A DNA stretch of 64,000 nucleotides from Hathewaya proteolytica DSM 3090 (GTDB lineage Bacteria; Bacillota; Clostridia; Clostridiales; Clostridiaceae), in the NCBI RefSeq assembly GCF_900142225.1, contig NZ_FRAD01000012.1, positions 44,829-108,828 on the forward strand, written 5' to 3'. The position numbers and the translations under genes are program-made. Below the pieces are notes generated by a model. The model made no database searches and was not told the origin of the DNA. It worked only from the letters and a program-made list of their open reading frames with translations. Of this stretch, positions 35,281 through 45,059 are shown piece by piece (position 1 is the first letter of the stretch; each line of letters opens with the position of its first letter).

Positions 35281-36786
35281 TTATATATAGTATAAGCTAG
35301 CAGTTGGGTATTGGGCATCACAAGTAACATCTATACCAAGCTTTCTAAAGGTTTGCTCATCACTGTCACTTATTATTGTAGTTGAATGTGCCTGTAGACC
35401 TTTTAACTCGCTAAGTTTTACGAGAGCAACTTTTGCCATTGGGTTTGTCACGGCACAGATGCTTAGGGCCATTAGAACCTCTTCGCAGTTTAAAGCTTTA
35501 ACCTTTGCAGATAGTATATTTTGCTTTAAGTTAATTATAGGTTCTAAAATAACTGGCGCAATAAGATGTATGCTGTCGTCTATGTTTGCAAGGTACTTTA
35601 TAGCATTTAAAATGACAGCAGGGGTGGCTTCCATTATTTCTGAACTCTTTCCGGTTAATATTGTGCCATCCTCTAACTGCAGTGCTGTTACAGAGCATAT
35701 ATCGCTTTTATAATTACTTTCCCTAATTTTCTCTGATTTTTCCCTAGCAGGTATAACTACTTTTCTATCTTCTGGTTTAAGATTCAATGACTGCATAATA
35801 AGTTTCACTCTATTAAAGGTTTCTAAATCTGTATTTCCCTTTTTATAATCACAGCTAGTCTTAAAGTACCTTCTTATTATTTCTTGTTTTGAAGCTTCTC
35901 TTACAACTTTATCATTTATTATACCAAACCCTACTCTATTCACACCCATATCTGTAGGTGATTTGTATACGGAATCTTTGCCTGTTATTTTTTCAATTAT
36001 CCTCTTTACAACGGGAAACATCTCAAGGTCTCTGTTGTAATTTACTGCCATGGTATTGTATTCATCATAATGAAATGAATCTATCATATTCACGTCCTTA
36101 AGGTCCGCAGTGGCAGCTTCATATGCAATATTGAGAGGGTGTTTTAAAGGAACATTCCAAACTGGAAAGGTTTCAAATTTTGAATACCCTGCCATCTTCC
36201 CATGTTTATACTCATGATATAACTGGCTAAGACAAGTAGCTAGTTTTCCACTGCCCGGTCCTGGTGCTGTTACTACAACTATTGGTTTTGTTGTTTCTAT
36301 ATAAGGATTTTGTCCATACCCCTCATCACTGACAATTGTGTCCACATCTGTTGGGTATCCCTTTGTATGTCTATGCTTATATACCTTTATGCCTCTTCGC
36401 TCTAATTTGTTTATAAATACGGTACAGGATGGTTGATCTTCATATCTTGTTATGACAACACTGTTAACTTGAAGGTCATAGCTTCTCAAATCATCAATAA
36501 GTCTAAAAACATCAAGGTCATATGTTATACCAAAATCTCCACGAATTTTGTTTCGCTCAATATCTCCCGCATATACACATATAATTATTTCTGCTTTATC
36601 CTTAAGCTTATGTAATAATTTAATTTTTGCATTTTCGTCAAATCCAGGTAGAACTCTTTTTGCGTGTAAATCAAACATAAGTTTTCCACCAAATTCTAAG
36701 TACAGTTTATCAAAGTTATTGACGCGTTCAAGGATAAACTTGGATTGTTCATCCAAATACTTTTCGTGATCAAATCCTATCTCCAT
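35281..36786 (-). CDS. DUF1846-family protein
   Basis: A 501-residue conserved protein of the DUF1846 family, common in Firmicutes. Family features include GFDHEKYLDEQSKFILER at the start, VVVTAPGPGSGKLATCLSQL near residue 172 (a P-loop-like GPGSGK segment) and PTDMGVNRVGFGI near 283. Solved family members are thought to bind nucleotides or act as peptidase-like enzymes; the true function is unknown. GAGAGGTGATATT precedes the ATG. It is monocistronic with its own terminator. Confidence 0.9.
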   Translation of the reverse strand: MEIGFDHEKYLDEQSKFILERVNNFDKLYLEFGGKLMFDLHAKRVLPGFDENAKIKLLHKLKDKAEIIICVYAGDIERNKIRGDFGITYDLDVFRLIDDLRSYDLQVNSVVITRYEDQPSCTVFINKLERRGIKVYKHRHTKGYPTDVDTIVSDEGYGQNPYIETTKPIVVVTAPGPGSGKLATCLSQLYHEYKHGKMAGYSKFETFPVWNVPLKHPLNIAYEAATADLKDVNMIDSFHYDEYNTMAVNYNRDLEMFPVVKRIIEKITGKDSVYKSPTDMGVNRVGFGIINDKVVREASKQEIIRRYFKTSCDYKKGNTDLETFNRVKLIMQSLNLKPEDRKVVIPAREKSEKIRESNYKSDICSVTALQLEDGTILTGKSSEIMEATPAVILNAIKYLANIDDSIHLIAPVILEPIINLKQNILSAKVKALNCEEVLMALSICAVTNPMAKVALVKLSELKGLQAHSTTIISDSDEQTFRKLGIDVTCDAQYPTASLYYI

Positions 36787-36955
36787 AATATCACCTCTCT
36801 AAAAAATAAATACTTATATATTATACATAAAGTAAAATCATATTTAAACAGTTATTTTTTATTTCTTAAATAATATTTACCCGTAATAAGGTATTTATTC
36901 AACTTTTCCTTCTTTTCTTTCATGATTAATGTGTTTATCTAAAACGCACACTTTT

Positions 36956-36984
36956 TTGATTATTGATAATTATTATGATAAAAT
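36956..36984 (+). promoter_or_regulatory. Sigma-A type promoter for the M16C peptidase gene
   Basis: TTGATT at 36956-36961 and TAAAAT at 36979-36984 are 17 bp apart, 35 bp before the start codon, which has AGGAGG just upstream. Confidence 0.65.
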
Positions 36985-37018
36985 AAGTTCTATACTATAG
37001 TAACTTAGGAGGTAAATT

Positions 37019-39949
37019 ATGTACAAAGTCGGTAACATTTATCACGGATTTAAGCTTTTAGAAGAATGCAGAGTAGAGGAAGCTAACTCCACTGCTAGAA
37101 TTTTCGAGCATATCACAAGTGGTGCTCACCTTCTACATCTTGAAAATAAAGATGACAACAAGGTTTTTTCAGTATCTTATAAAACATTGTCTCACAACAA
37201 TTGTGGTATAACACACATACTTGAGCACTCCGTTTTATGTGGTTCTAGGGACTACCAAATAAAAAGTGTTTTTAGAGATATATCTCAGAGTTCCCTTAAA
37301 ACTTTCCTTAACGCCATTACTTTCCCTGATAACACTACATATCCAATAGCTAGTAGAAATATGACAGACTTTTATAATCTAATGGATGTATATTTAAATG
37401 CTACGCTATACCCTAATATTTACACTAATAAAGAAATCCTACGTCAAGAAGGATGGAGATATGATTTCAAGGAAAACGGCCAAGACCTTTGCTATAAGGG
37501 AATAGTTTACAGCGAGATGAATGGGGTTTACTCCTCAATCAGTGGTATGATGTGCAAAGAAATATATGCTTCTTTGTTCCCTGATTCCCCTTATGCTTAC
37601 GATGCAGGTGGTATGCCAGAATTCATTCCTGATCTTACACAAGAAGAATTTGAAGCATTCCATAAAAAATACTATCACCCAGTAAATTCATATATGTACT
37701 TGTATGGAGATCAAGATTTAGATAAGTGTTTAAAACACATCAATGAAAAATATTTAGTAAATTTCCCTAAAACAGAAGAGAGTGCAGAAATTCCTGTTGT
37801 CCCTGCATTTACTGAAATGCATGTTATAGAAAAAGAATATGCTCTTTCTGCAGATGATGATGACAACAATAAAACTGCTCTTGCGCTTAACTTTGTTCAT
37901 GGATATAATTCCGATCCTGTAAATGAACTTACACTAAAGGTTATTTACAACATGCTAATTACTTCACCAGCATCTCCAATAAAGAAAGCTTTATTTGAAA
38001 ACAATATAGGTGACAGTTTTATAACATATGATGACATGTATATGGATCCATTAAAGCAAGGATATATAAGCCTTATTGTAAACCATACAAATCCTGATAA
38101 AAAGGATTTATTCAAAGACACTATAATGAACACATTAAAAGATATGGTTAAAAACGGTATAGACGGTGACCTTCTAGATTCTGCTATCAACAGCGTAGAA
38201 TTCTACCTTAGAGAAGCTGATCCTTCAAAAACTGCCAATAAGGGTATGGAGTATATGTGGAGAGCCCTTCACAGCTCATTATACGATGGTAATCCTCTTA
38301 ATCATATTGCCTTTGAAGAACCTCTTGCAAAAATCAAAGAAGGCGCTAAAAATGGATACTTTGAGAAATACATTGAGGACAATATGATAAACAATCCTCA
38401 TTGTGCCCTTATTGTACTAAAACCTAAAAAAGGACTTGCTGAGATTAAAGCAAAAGAGATCGAAGAAAAACTTAAAAAGTACAAGGAATCTCTTTCAAAA
38501 GAAGAACTTCAGGAATTAAAAGAAAGAAATGAAAAGCTTAGACAAGAACAGGTAAGAAAGCTTACAAAGGAAGAAATGGATACTATACCAAAGGTACCTC
38601 TATCAGACATTAGCAAAAAGCATGAAAAGACTCCTCAAACTGTTATAGAGAAAAACCACAGTACTGTATTATTCCATGAGCAGCCAACCAATGGCATATC
38701 ATATTTAGAATTTATATTTGACTATGCACATTTGGACAGCCAACTAGTCCCTTATGCTGGTCTTCTGAGAGATTGTCTATGTCAAGTGGATACAGCAAAA
38801 GATAATTATTCATCACTTACCACAAAAATATTCAAATACACAGGAAATATAAGTACATCTACTATTACAGTAGCTGACAAAAACAACGATGACATAGTAC
38901 ATCCTAAGCTTGTTATTTCATCAAAAGTATTAAATTCAAACATAAATACTTTATTTGATCTTATAAATGATATAATTTACACTAGTGATTTTACAAACAA
39001 AGAAAGAATAAAGAGCATTTTAAAAGAAAAGAAAGCTTTACTTTACAGTGAAATATGCGGCTCCGCTGACCTAATTGGATTTATTCATTCTATGGGTAAC
39101 ATATCACTTAGATACAGATATGATGACATGGTTGAGTATATAAGATACTATGATTTCATAAAATCACTGGAAGAAAATTTCGATGATAAAGCTGATGAGA
39201 TTATTTCTAGTTTACAAAAGGTATACAAAGAAATAATAGGTAGAAATAACTTAATACTTTCCTTCACAGGTGAAAAGACAATCTTCCAGGAGTCCGAAAA
39301 GGCTATAGATGCATTCCTTGAAAAACTTCCTTTAGAAGATAAAAAACCTAACTTATTAAAAATGGACAAGACTCCTGTAAACGAAGGTATAATGATTCCA
39401 TCTAACGTATGCTATGTGGCAAAAACATTTAACACTAAAGCTCTAGGATATAACTTCACCGGTTATATGAGAGTACTTAAAAATATTCTTCAGCCTCAAT
39501 ACCTTATGTCAAAGGTTCGTCTTCAAGGCGGTGCCTACGGTTGTGCATTAATCTTCAGAACTGACGGTGCTATGGGAGCTGCTTCATACAGAGATCCTAA
39601 CTTGAAAGAAACAGTAGAAGTATTTAATGACTGCTATAAGTTCCTTGAAGATATTAACTATACTAATGAAGAGTTAGATGTATTTAAAATTGGTGCCCTT
39701 GGTCTTCTAGACTTCCCAAGAGATGCTTCCATAAAGGGTTACTTTGAAGCAATAAACTACATTGCTGGAATCACAGAAGAGGATGAACAGCTTGTAAGAG
39801 ATCAGCTTTTAAATGCAACTTTAGAGGACATAAAACAGTATGCTGAGATGTTTAAAAAAGGCATGGAGCTAAATAACTGCTGTGTTATCGGAAACGAAAA
39901 AAAGGTTGCTGAAAACAAAGATTTATTCCATACTATAAGATCACTATAA
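37019..39949 (+). CDS. M16C-family zinc metallopeptidase (insulinase/PreP-like)
   Basis: Large 976-residue pitrilysin-type peptidase. The inverted zinc motif HxxEH is HILEH (66-70), with the distal glutamate in GIVYSEMNGVYSS near residue 160. Four homologous half-domains are expected, with an M16C-associated linker of charged helices near 480-530. It resembles PreP/Cym1 and the clostridial insulinase-family proteins that clear unstructured peptides. There is no signal peptide, so it is probably cytoplasmic. It is monocistronic with its own promoter and terminator. Confidence 0.94.
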   Translation: MYKVGNIYHGFKLLEECRVEEANSTARIFEHITSGAHLLHLENKDDNKVFSVSYKTLSHNNCGITHILEHSVLCGSRDYQIKSVFRDISQSSLKTFLNAITFPDNTTYPIASRNMTDFYNLMDVYLNATLYPNIYTNKEILRQEGWRYDFKENGQDLCYKGIVYSEMNGVYSSISGMMCKEIYASLFPDSPYAYDAGGMPEFIPDLTQEEFEAFHKKYYHPVNSYMYLYGDQDLDKCLKHINEKYLVNFPKTEESAEIPVVPAFTEMHVIEKEYALSADDDDNNKTALALNFVHGYNSDPVNELTLKVIYNMLITSPASPIKKALFENNIGDSFITYDDMYMDPLKQGYISLIVNHTNPDKKDLFKDTIMNTLKDMVKNGIDGDLLDSAINSVEFYLREADPSKTANKGMEYMWRALHSSLYDGNPLNHIAFEEPLAKIKEGAKNGYFEKYIEDNMINNPHCALIVLKPKKGLAEIKAKEIEEKLKKYKESLSKEELQELKERNEKLRQEQVRKLTKEEMDTIPKVPLSDISKKHEKTPQTVIEKNHSTVLFHEQPTNGISYLEFIFDYAHLDSQLVPYAGLLRDCLCQVDTAKDNYSSLTTKIFKYTGNISTSTITVADKNNDDIVHPKLVISSKVLNSNINTLFDLINDIIYTSDFTNKERIKSILKEKKALLYSEICGSADLIGFIHSMGNISLRYRYDDMVEYIRYYDFIKSLEENFDDKADEIISSLQKVYKEIIGRNNLILSFTGEKTIFQESEKAIDAFLEKLPLEDKKPNLLKMDKTPVNEGIMIPSNVCYVAKTFNTKALGYNFTGYMRVLKNILQPQYLMSKVRLQGGAYGCALIFRTDGAMGAASYRDPNLKETVEVFNDCYKFLEDINYTNEELDVFKIGALGLLDFPRDASIKGYFEAINYIAGITEEDEQLVRDQLLNATLEDIKQYAEMFKKGMELNNCCVIGNEKKVAENKDLFHTIRSL

Positions 39950-39958
39950 TTTCAAATA

Positions 39959-39994
39959 AAAACAGGCTGGCATAAAAATTGCCACCTGTTTTTT
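39959..39994 (+). terminator. Bidirectional terminator between the M16C peptidase gene and uppP
   Basis: A stem of about 13 bp (39959-39972 with 39979-39994, one bulge) has flanking A-runs and T-runs on both sides of the convergent genes. Confidence 0.75.
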
Positions 39995-39999
39995 TAGTT

Positions 40000-40845
40000 T
40001 TACAGTTTTATAACATTAAAGAATACAAGAACTGCCAAAAGTGTTCCTGCTGCCACTCTGTATACAGCAAAAACTCTCATAGGCTTTTTCTTAAGGAATG
40101 CTACGAATTTTCCCATTACAACAAGGGATACTACAAAGGCTACTATGAATCCAACAATTAACGCAACCCATAATGTGGGGTTCATAATTGCAAAATTAAA
40201 GTGTAACAAATCCTTTCCTGAAGACCCTACCATTGCTGGTATTGCAAGAAAAAATGAGAACTCTGCAGCTATAGGAGTAGATAAGCCTGCAATCCAACCA
40301 CCCATTATTGTGGATGCACTTCTTGACATACCTGGCCACATGGAAAGTACCTGAAAAATACCAACTTTAAGTGACTGCATAGGTGTAATATTGTCAATAG
40401 ACCTTGTAGCATGCTTTTTTCTCCTAAAATTATTTTCAATTATTATTAGAAGAAGGCCACCTACAATAAATCCAACAATTACAGCCCACGGTGCAAATAA
40501 TTTTTTTATGTTGTGGTAAAAAAGCACACCAATTACACCAGCAGGTATAGAACCGATTATTACATTTATACCAAATTTGAATCCTGTTTTACCTTCTTTA
40601 CCCTTGGTGAATATGTATTTAAAGAATTCTATTACACTATCCTTTATCTTCTGCCAGTAAAGAACAACTACGGCAAGAATAGCTCCAAGTTGTATTACTA
40701 CTTCAAACATATCTACAAATTCGCCCTTAAAATTAATAGCATTTCCTACAAGTATCATATGCCCTGTTGAGGATACGGGAATAAACTCTGTAAGACCTTC
40801 CACTATAGCTATTATTATAGCTTTTATTATAAATAGTATTTCCAT
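40000..40845 (-). CDS. uppP: Undecaprenyl-diphosphatase UppP (BacA)
   Basis: Integral membrane phosphatase that recycles the undecaprenyl-pyrophosphate lipid carrier for cell-wall synthesis. The 281 residues have the two signatures EGLTEFIPVSSTGH near residue 17 and MWPGMSRSASTI near 165, plus about eight membrane helices. In other species it can confer bacitracin tolerance. It lies 24 bp after the DUF5662 gene and is probably co-transcribed with it. Confidence 0.96.
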   Translation of the reverse strand: MEILFIIKAIIIAIVEGLTEFIPVSSTGHMILVGNAINFKGEFVDMFEVVIQLGAILAVVVLYWQKIKDSVIEFFKYIFTKGKEGKTGFKFGINVIIGSIPAGVIGVLFYHNIKKLFAPWAVIVGFIVGGLLLIIIENNFRRKKHATRSIDNITPMQSLKVGIFQVLSMWPGMSRSASTIMGGWIAGLSTPIAAEFSFFLAIPAMVGSSGKDLLHFNFAIMNPTLWVALIVGFIVAFVVSLVVMGKFVAFLKKKPMRVFAVYRVAAGTLLAVLVFFNVIKL

Positions 40846-40869
40846 ATTTTTTCTTCCCCCATACTAATA

Positions 40870-41406
40870 TTATTTTTTTAGTATTACCTTTTTTATATAA
40901 TTTATAGTATTATTTTCGCCTTCACTTGCTAGCTTATTTAAAAGTAGCTCTAAAAGCTCCCTTGAATCTTTATGCATAATATAGTCCTCTTTTCCCCGCT
41001 CATAATACTTTAGAGGGCTATTATCATGATACTTATCCTTTAAATAGTTTTTGCAGGCAGCCATTCTGTCTATAAACATTTCTACCACGTACTTTGTAGG
41101 CATATTTGCCCCCACAATGCCTTTGCTAGCATCTAAATCATAGTCCATCCAATACTCAAAATGGTGTTTATTTCTTCCCTTATGATGTAGCCATGCCGTA
41201 GAATAACCTACTTCACGTTTTTCTAAGCCATTTGGACTAGAATGACCAGTATAGTACTTTACACCCGTAGAGAATTCAGTCCACGAATACTTTGACATAT
41301 CGTGGAGAAGCCCCTGTTTATATAATCCCACTTTAAAACAGTACTTCATCACTATTAATTTGTGATTGCTTATAGTTTTAAAATGTCCTATGAAATTTTT
41401 AATCAT
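40870..41406 (-). CDS. DUF5662-family protein
   Basis: A 178-residue protein with a conserved helical domain. Conserved His/Asp features are LLHDMSKYSWTEF near residue 34, HSSPNG and WLHHKGRNKHHFEYW near 73, suggesting a metal-dependent HD-like site. The function is unknown. Its ATG overlaps the stop of the C-terminal methyltransferase fragment by 4 bp (ATGA), showing it was translationally coupled to the gene now split by the conjugative element. Confidence 0.78.
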   Translation of the reverse strand: MIKNFIGHFKTISNHKLIVMKYCFKVGLYKQGLLHDMSKYSWTEFSTGVKYYTGHSSPNGLEKREVGYSTAWLHHKGRNKHHFEYWMDYDLDASKGIVGANMPTKYVVEMFIDRMAACKNYLKDKYHDNSPLKYYERGKEDYIMHKDSRELLELLLNKLASEGENNTINYIKKVILKK

Positions 41407-41966
41407 AATATCTTATCATCCCTTAAAAGCTTATATAATGTAGGCTCAAAATTAAAATTTTTCATGAGCTCTTCCACTTCGCCAAGAAATTGTTTCTTTT
41501 TATTCTCTGATACACTACTTTTGCACGCTCTTATCAATATATTTTTAGGTGAATGAGCTATATCTATAAACTCCAGCAATTGGGTTTTATATCCTACACA
41601 TTCTAAAAGATTAGCTCTCACAGAATCGGTCATAAGTGCCGCTACTCTTTCTTGTATTATACCATAACGGGTAAGAATATTAAGTTTTTCAGCTTTCATC
41701 TGTTCATTAAATTCATGTTGACAGCATGGTACAGAAAAAATCATTTTTGCATTCCACTTTATGGCGTTATAAAGTGCATAATCCGTAGCAGTATTGCAGG
41801 CATGTAGTGTTATAACCATATCTAATTTATTGTTAAATTTGTAGCCATTTATATCTCCTACTTCAAAGTGCAAATCCTCATATCCATATCTATTGGCTAT
41901 TTCATTGCACTTTTCAATGACGTCTTTTTTCAAATCAAGTCCAGTGATTTTAACCTTAATCTTTTT
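41403..41966 (-). pseudogene. SAM-dependent methyltransferase, C-terminal fragment
   Basis: This half begins in the frame KKIKVKITGLDLKKDVIEKC, the second beta strand of a Rossmann-like methyltransferase with the conserved Asp. It continues through DMVITLHACNTATDYAL and PCCQHEFN to the stop. The N-terminal half lies at 59993-60607 across the Tn916-like element. Joined at the A-rich junction, the two parts restore a continuous frame of about 388 residues. In its present form it lacks the SAM glycine loop and any good ribosome binding site; a TTG inside the element could start a non-functional peptide. The family resembles RNA- or small-molecule methyltransferases; the substrate is unknown. Confidence 0.85.
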
Positions 41967-42113
41967 TATTATAAACAAAGTATAAATTTCTAATTATCTT
42001 TTTATATTTTCTTAAATGCTCGTAAAGCCTTATTCTATGTGCTTTCGAGTATTTTTACTGTAGGAAGATACTTCACGTTTCTTTGCATATTTCCTCATGT
42101 CTTAGCTGTCAGA

Positions 42114-42135
42114 AGTGGTAAATAAGTAGTAAATT
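42114..42135 (+). repeat. Int arm-site (DR2-like) tandem repeats, int end
   Basis: Two adjacent 11-bp copies, AGTGGTAAATA and AGTAGTAAATT, lie near the int end. Matching copies lie at the other terminus. These correspond to the direct repeats bound by the N-terminal domain of the Tn916 integrase. Confidence 0.75.
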
Positions 42136-42146
42136 CATTTGTACTA

Positions 42147-43364
42147 CTAAGCAACAAGACGCTCCTGTTGCTTCTCTTTATTCAAGCGTTTCATTTCTGC
42201 CATTGCAGAATCGAATGTTGCATGTGCGTAATAGTTCAGCGTCATGGCTATATTAGCATGTCCCATAATGTACTGTAATGCCTTTGGATTCATTCCTGCA
42301 TTTGCATAGTTGGTACAGAATGTATGTCGCAAACTATGTGGAGTGATGTGTGGCAATTTATCCTCGTTATACTTATTGTATTTCTTAACAAGACCTTTCA
42401 TCATGCCGTTGTAATCACTTGCCACTTTTGGATAGTTCTTTCTATTAAGAAAGAGGAAATCACTATATCCATCAATCTCAACACGCTTATCATTCTTTCG
42501 ATTCGCTAACACTCGCTTAAATGCTTGATAGGCTTCTTCAACCATAGGAACTTGACGTTCGCCACTTTTGGTCTTTGGTGTTTCAATGTAGTACCCAATT
42601 TCAGTATCTCTCAATAGCTGATGGTCTATATTGACAAGACGATTCTCAAAATCTAAATCTGGAAGTGTCAAACCACCAAACTCTGAAATACGAAGACCTG
42701 TTTTTAAGAGTATCAGAATTTCATCATAATTTTTGCTGTAGGTTTTATCAGCTTTTGCAAAGGCTAACAGTTTTTCTTCCTGTTCTTCTGTTAGTACGGT
42801 CTTAGGGACAGTATCATCATCAAGAACTGCTTTCAGTTGAAAGTCAAATGGATTCTTCCGAACACAATCATCTTGTATAGCAATATAGAATGAAGCCTTT
42901 AAAGAACGTTTGTAGTTATTGATGGTTTGATAAGCATAACCATTTTCACTCATTCTAATAGCCCATTCTTTAGCGTCTGATGGCTTAATACTGTCAATAC
43001 TTCTTACACCTAACTTGTCTTTCTTCAAAATATCCATAAGATATTTGCGTCCAGTTTCAGTGTTTTTTCTAACCTTTGGTCTTTGAGCGTTCTGTTTTGC
43101 GTAAAGCTGGCAGAGTGTCATTTTCTTTCCTACAACATCAATACCATCATGAATGTCTTTCTGTAACTCTGCGATTTTCTCTCTAAGTGAGATACAATCA
43201 CGCTTTCCTGCTGGTACTCGGTCTGTAGCCACAAGTTTCCACGAGTAAACAAATTGCGGTTCTCCAAATGAATCTATATATTTGTATAAGTATCTTCCGT
43301 CTTTTCGTTGGCTCTCTCCAGTCTTTAAGATTCGACCTTTATTGTCACGTCTTTTTTCTGACAT
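42147..43364 (-). CDS. int: Tn916-type tyrosine integrase
   Basis: Site-specific recombinase of 405 residues that excises and integrates the element. The N-terminal arm-binding domain is Lys/Arg-rich (about 1-75), followed by a SAM-like core-binding domain and the catalytic domain. Catalytic residues are visible in LLKTGLRISEFGG (Arg), HITPHSLRHTF (His and Arg), MGHANIA (His) and LNYYAH (the nucleophilic Tyr near 379). GGAGCAAATGCC precedes the ATG. It lies 81 bp after xis. Confidence 0.97.
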   Translation of the reverse strand: MSEKRRDNKGRILKTGESQRKDGRYLYKYIDSFGEPQFVYSWKLVATDRVPAGKRDCISLREKIAELQKDIHDGIDVVGKKMTLCQLYAKQNAQRPKVRKNTETGRKYLMDILKKDKLGVRSIDSIKPSDAKEWAIRMSENGYAYQTINNYKRSLKASFYIAIQDDCVRKNPFDFQLKAVLDDDTVPKTVLTEEQEEKLLAFAKADKTYSKNYDEILILLKTGLRISEFGGLTLPDLDFENRLVNIDHQLLRDTEIGYYIETPKTKSGERQVPMVEEAYQAFKRVLANRKNDKRVEIDGYSDFLFLNRKNYPKVASDYNGMMKGLVKKYNKYNEDKLPHITPHSLRHTFCTNYANAGMNPKALQYIMGHANIAMTLNYYAHATFDSAMAEMKRLNKEKQQERLVA

Positions 43365-43445
43365 GGCATTTGCTCCTTTCCTTTATGGAAAGAGCCTTGA
43401 TACGACTTAATACTATTTTATCATATACAAGACCCTTTGGCGACG

Positions 43446-43649
43446 CTAGATTGCGTCCAATGTATCTATAATTTTTTCAAATTGTTTTCGTTTAATCTGA
43501 ATACGATTGCCATTCATAATCAGCCAATTTGCATTTTTATTTTCCTCTGCCAAGCGTCGTAGCTTGTTTTCGCCAATACGAAAATATTTTGACGCTTCTT
43601 CAATGGTTAGGGTATAACGTTCCCAAATAGGAATGTCAGTCTGCTTCAT
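43446..43649 (-). CDS. xis: Tn916 excisionase
   Basis: A 67-residue winged-helix DNA-binding protein that stimulates excision by bending the ends. The segment [20 protein letters not shown] is an excisionase-family (MerR-like) helix-turn-helix. AAGGAGGATTTT precedes the ATG. It is just upstream of int in the same direction. Confidence 0.95.
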
Positions 43650-43884
43650 AAAATCCTCCTTTCCAAATCACTTATTTGGATTTCATAAAAGTTGTTTTAC
43701 CAGCAATCGAACAGCTTTAGCAAAGCTCACGGGAGTTCCACCCCTGCATGGTTCTCATGTAGCCATACTCATTGCCTGCGACGGTTTTATCACGCTCGGA
43801 CTATTGACTGTATGGGAGTATCATTATCACGATAAGAATGTCGTTGCAGGCAATCCTGCTAAAGATTGCTTCTCGGATCACTAA
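43633..43884 (+). CDS. Doubtful small ORF in the Tn916 orf5 region
   Basis: An 83-residue reading frame on the opposite strand to xis, overlapping the xis start. It lacks a ribosome binding site, has no recognisable domain, and may be an old annotation (Tn916 literature lists small ORFs in this interval). It is listed only so the interval is not silent; I doubt it is translated. Confidence 0.2.
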
Positions 43885-44109
43885 CATGAATCGCTCGCTA
43901 TCTTTATAAGATAGGTCATGGCGGTTAGTTCCGTTGGCTCTTTTCTTATCGAAACGTATTCGATTACTTTTATTCAGTTTTCAAAGAACAATGGCTCGTT
44001 AGCCTATCAAAACACATTGAAAGCTCAATATGCTTTGGTGGAATAACAAACCTCCCTGTTCGGGAAGCGTGGAATGGTTTAGCACGCTTCCACGAAAGGA
44101 GAGAGGATA
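43885..44109. other. Non-coding stretch between xis and orf8 with alternative hairpins
   Basis: The whole 43650-44109 gap has no convincing gene. Near its orf8 end, GGAAGCGTG (44063-44071) pairs with CACGCTTCC (44083-44091). Alternatively CGTGGAA (44068-44074) pairs with TTCCACG (44088-44094), so two mutually exclusive stems are possible. It could be an antiterminator/terminator or a processing site in the long transcript leading to xis-int. Confidence 0.4.
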
Positions 44110-44340
44110 TTACTTAATTTCAAATGACAAAATCTTTGTAATCAGTCTGGTTTCCATTCTTCCACGTAAGACTTCATCAACGACCATACTTTGATTGCCA
44201 TATTCATCTTTCATAAGTCGTAGGGAACGCTTCGTTATGTACCCTCTGTAATGATGTAGAATCTGGTTAATCGCTTCGGTATCGCCATCTGTTGCCTTTA
44301 CAATGAGAGGAAAGGGAATCATAGGATATTGTGTTTTCAT
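44110..44340 (-). CDS. orf8: Tn916 Orf8, helix-turn-helix regulatory protein
   Basis: A 76-residue HTH_16-type protein. It begins with MIPFPLIVKATDGDTEAINQ and contains YITKRSLRL-type helical sequence. With orf7 it raises transcription through the int/xis and transfer genes in the Tn916 model. It starts 4 bp inside orf7's end, so the two are coupled. Confidence 0.9.
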   Translation of the reverse strand: MKTQYPMIPFPLIVKATDGDTEAINQILHHYRGYITKRSLRLMKDEYGNQSMVVDEVLRGRMETRLITKILSFEIK

Positions 44341-44759
44341 TCTTCAAATTCCTCCATAAACTTTTTAATTAAGGCTAGTCCACTGGTTCTATGCCGATAG
44401 ACAGTAGAACGGTTCAATTTCAACAGGTCTGCAATTTCTGAATCGCTCATGTCCATAAAGTAAAACAGCAGTAGAATTTCACGTTTCTTGTCTGGCAACT
44501 CACGTAATGCTTCACTCAACAAATCATTTTCAACGCCTACTGATAACCCATTGAGTGTAAAAATCTGAAAGTCAGTTGAATAGTTATCTGTTGTCGCAAA
44601 CTGGCTAACAAGATAATCGCCAACATCCGAAAAGGACACCTCACGCTTTGCAATCCTTGAAAGATAAAGCATATAATTCTTTCGCTCGTCTTCCATAGCA
44701 CGTTTACAGATATAGTCAAACTGATTTTCTATTGTGGTCTGAAAAGAAGATGGTTTCAT
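44337..44759 (-). CDS. orf7: Tn916 Orf7, sigma-70-like regulator
   Basis: A 140-residue protein with a C-terminal sigma region 4-like helix-turn-helix (LPDKKREILLLFYFMDMSDSEIADLLKLNRSTVYRH in parts). The ATG at 44759 has GGGGG 8 nt upstream; an in-frame GTG at 44768 is inside that region and less likely. It activates the downstream orf8-xis-int genes in the established Tn916 circuit, where Orf9 represses it. It overlaps orf8 by 4 bp. Confidence 0.93.
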   Translation of the reverse strand: MKPSSFQTTIENQFDYICKRAMEDERKNYMLYLSRIAKREVSFSDVGDYLVSQFATTDNYSTDFQIFTLNGLSVGVENDLLSEALRELPDKKREILLLFYFMDMSDSEIADLLKLNRSTVYRHRTSGLALIKKFMEEFEE

Positions 44760-44898
44760 GTTTCTCACCCCCTTTCTGTCTAGGAAAGGAAGTGAGCCTT
44801 GCTCGTTTATCTCCTTTCACTCTTAGTCCCAATGTGAAAGGGGGATTTGTTGCATTACTGATAAATAAACTTTGTAAAAAAGTTCTGAATAGCCAAAA

Positions 44899-44936
44899 AA
44901 GCATATAAACAGATTTATTTCTCTGTTTACATGCTT
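44899..44936 (-). terminator. Intrinsic terminator upstream of orf7
   Basis: Fifteen-base arms (44899-44913 with 44922-44936) form a near-perfect stem, followed by a run of T on the minus strand (plus-strand A-run 44895-44900). It lies between the tet(M) side and orf7, so transcription must pass it to reach orf7, orf8, xis and int. Confidence 0.8.
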
Positions 44937-44987
44937 CTGTTATTCTATCTATATGATTTATAAAACCACATTGGTGGACGTACTTAT

Positions 44988-45059
44988 CTATTGCAGATAG
45001 ACGACTTTTTTTGACAAGAACCCAATGTAAGGAAATTTATTGTATATGATGTACTTCAT
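44988..45059 (-). CDS. Possible 23-codon leader peptide before the orf7 terminator
   Basis: A 23-residue frame starting MKYIIYNKF, with TTGGAGG 11 nt upstream. It ends 52 nt before the terminator arm at 44936. Position and size fit a translational or transcriptional attenuator controlling orf7. No homology can be judged at this length. Confidence 0.4.
   Translation of the reverse strand: MKYIIYNKFPYIGFLSKKVVYLQ

Noticed and set aside
44716..44904. 62-codon frame before orf7
   Set aside because: Starts inside the terminator T-run and overlaps the orf7 start; more likely leader DNA than a gene.
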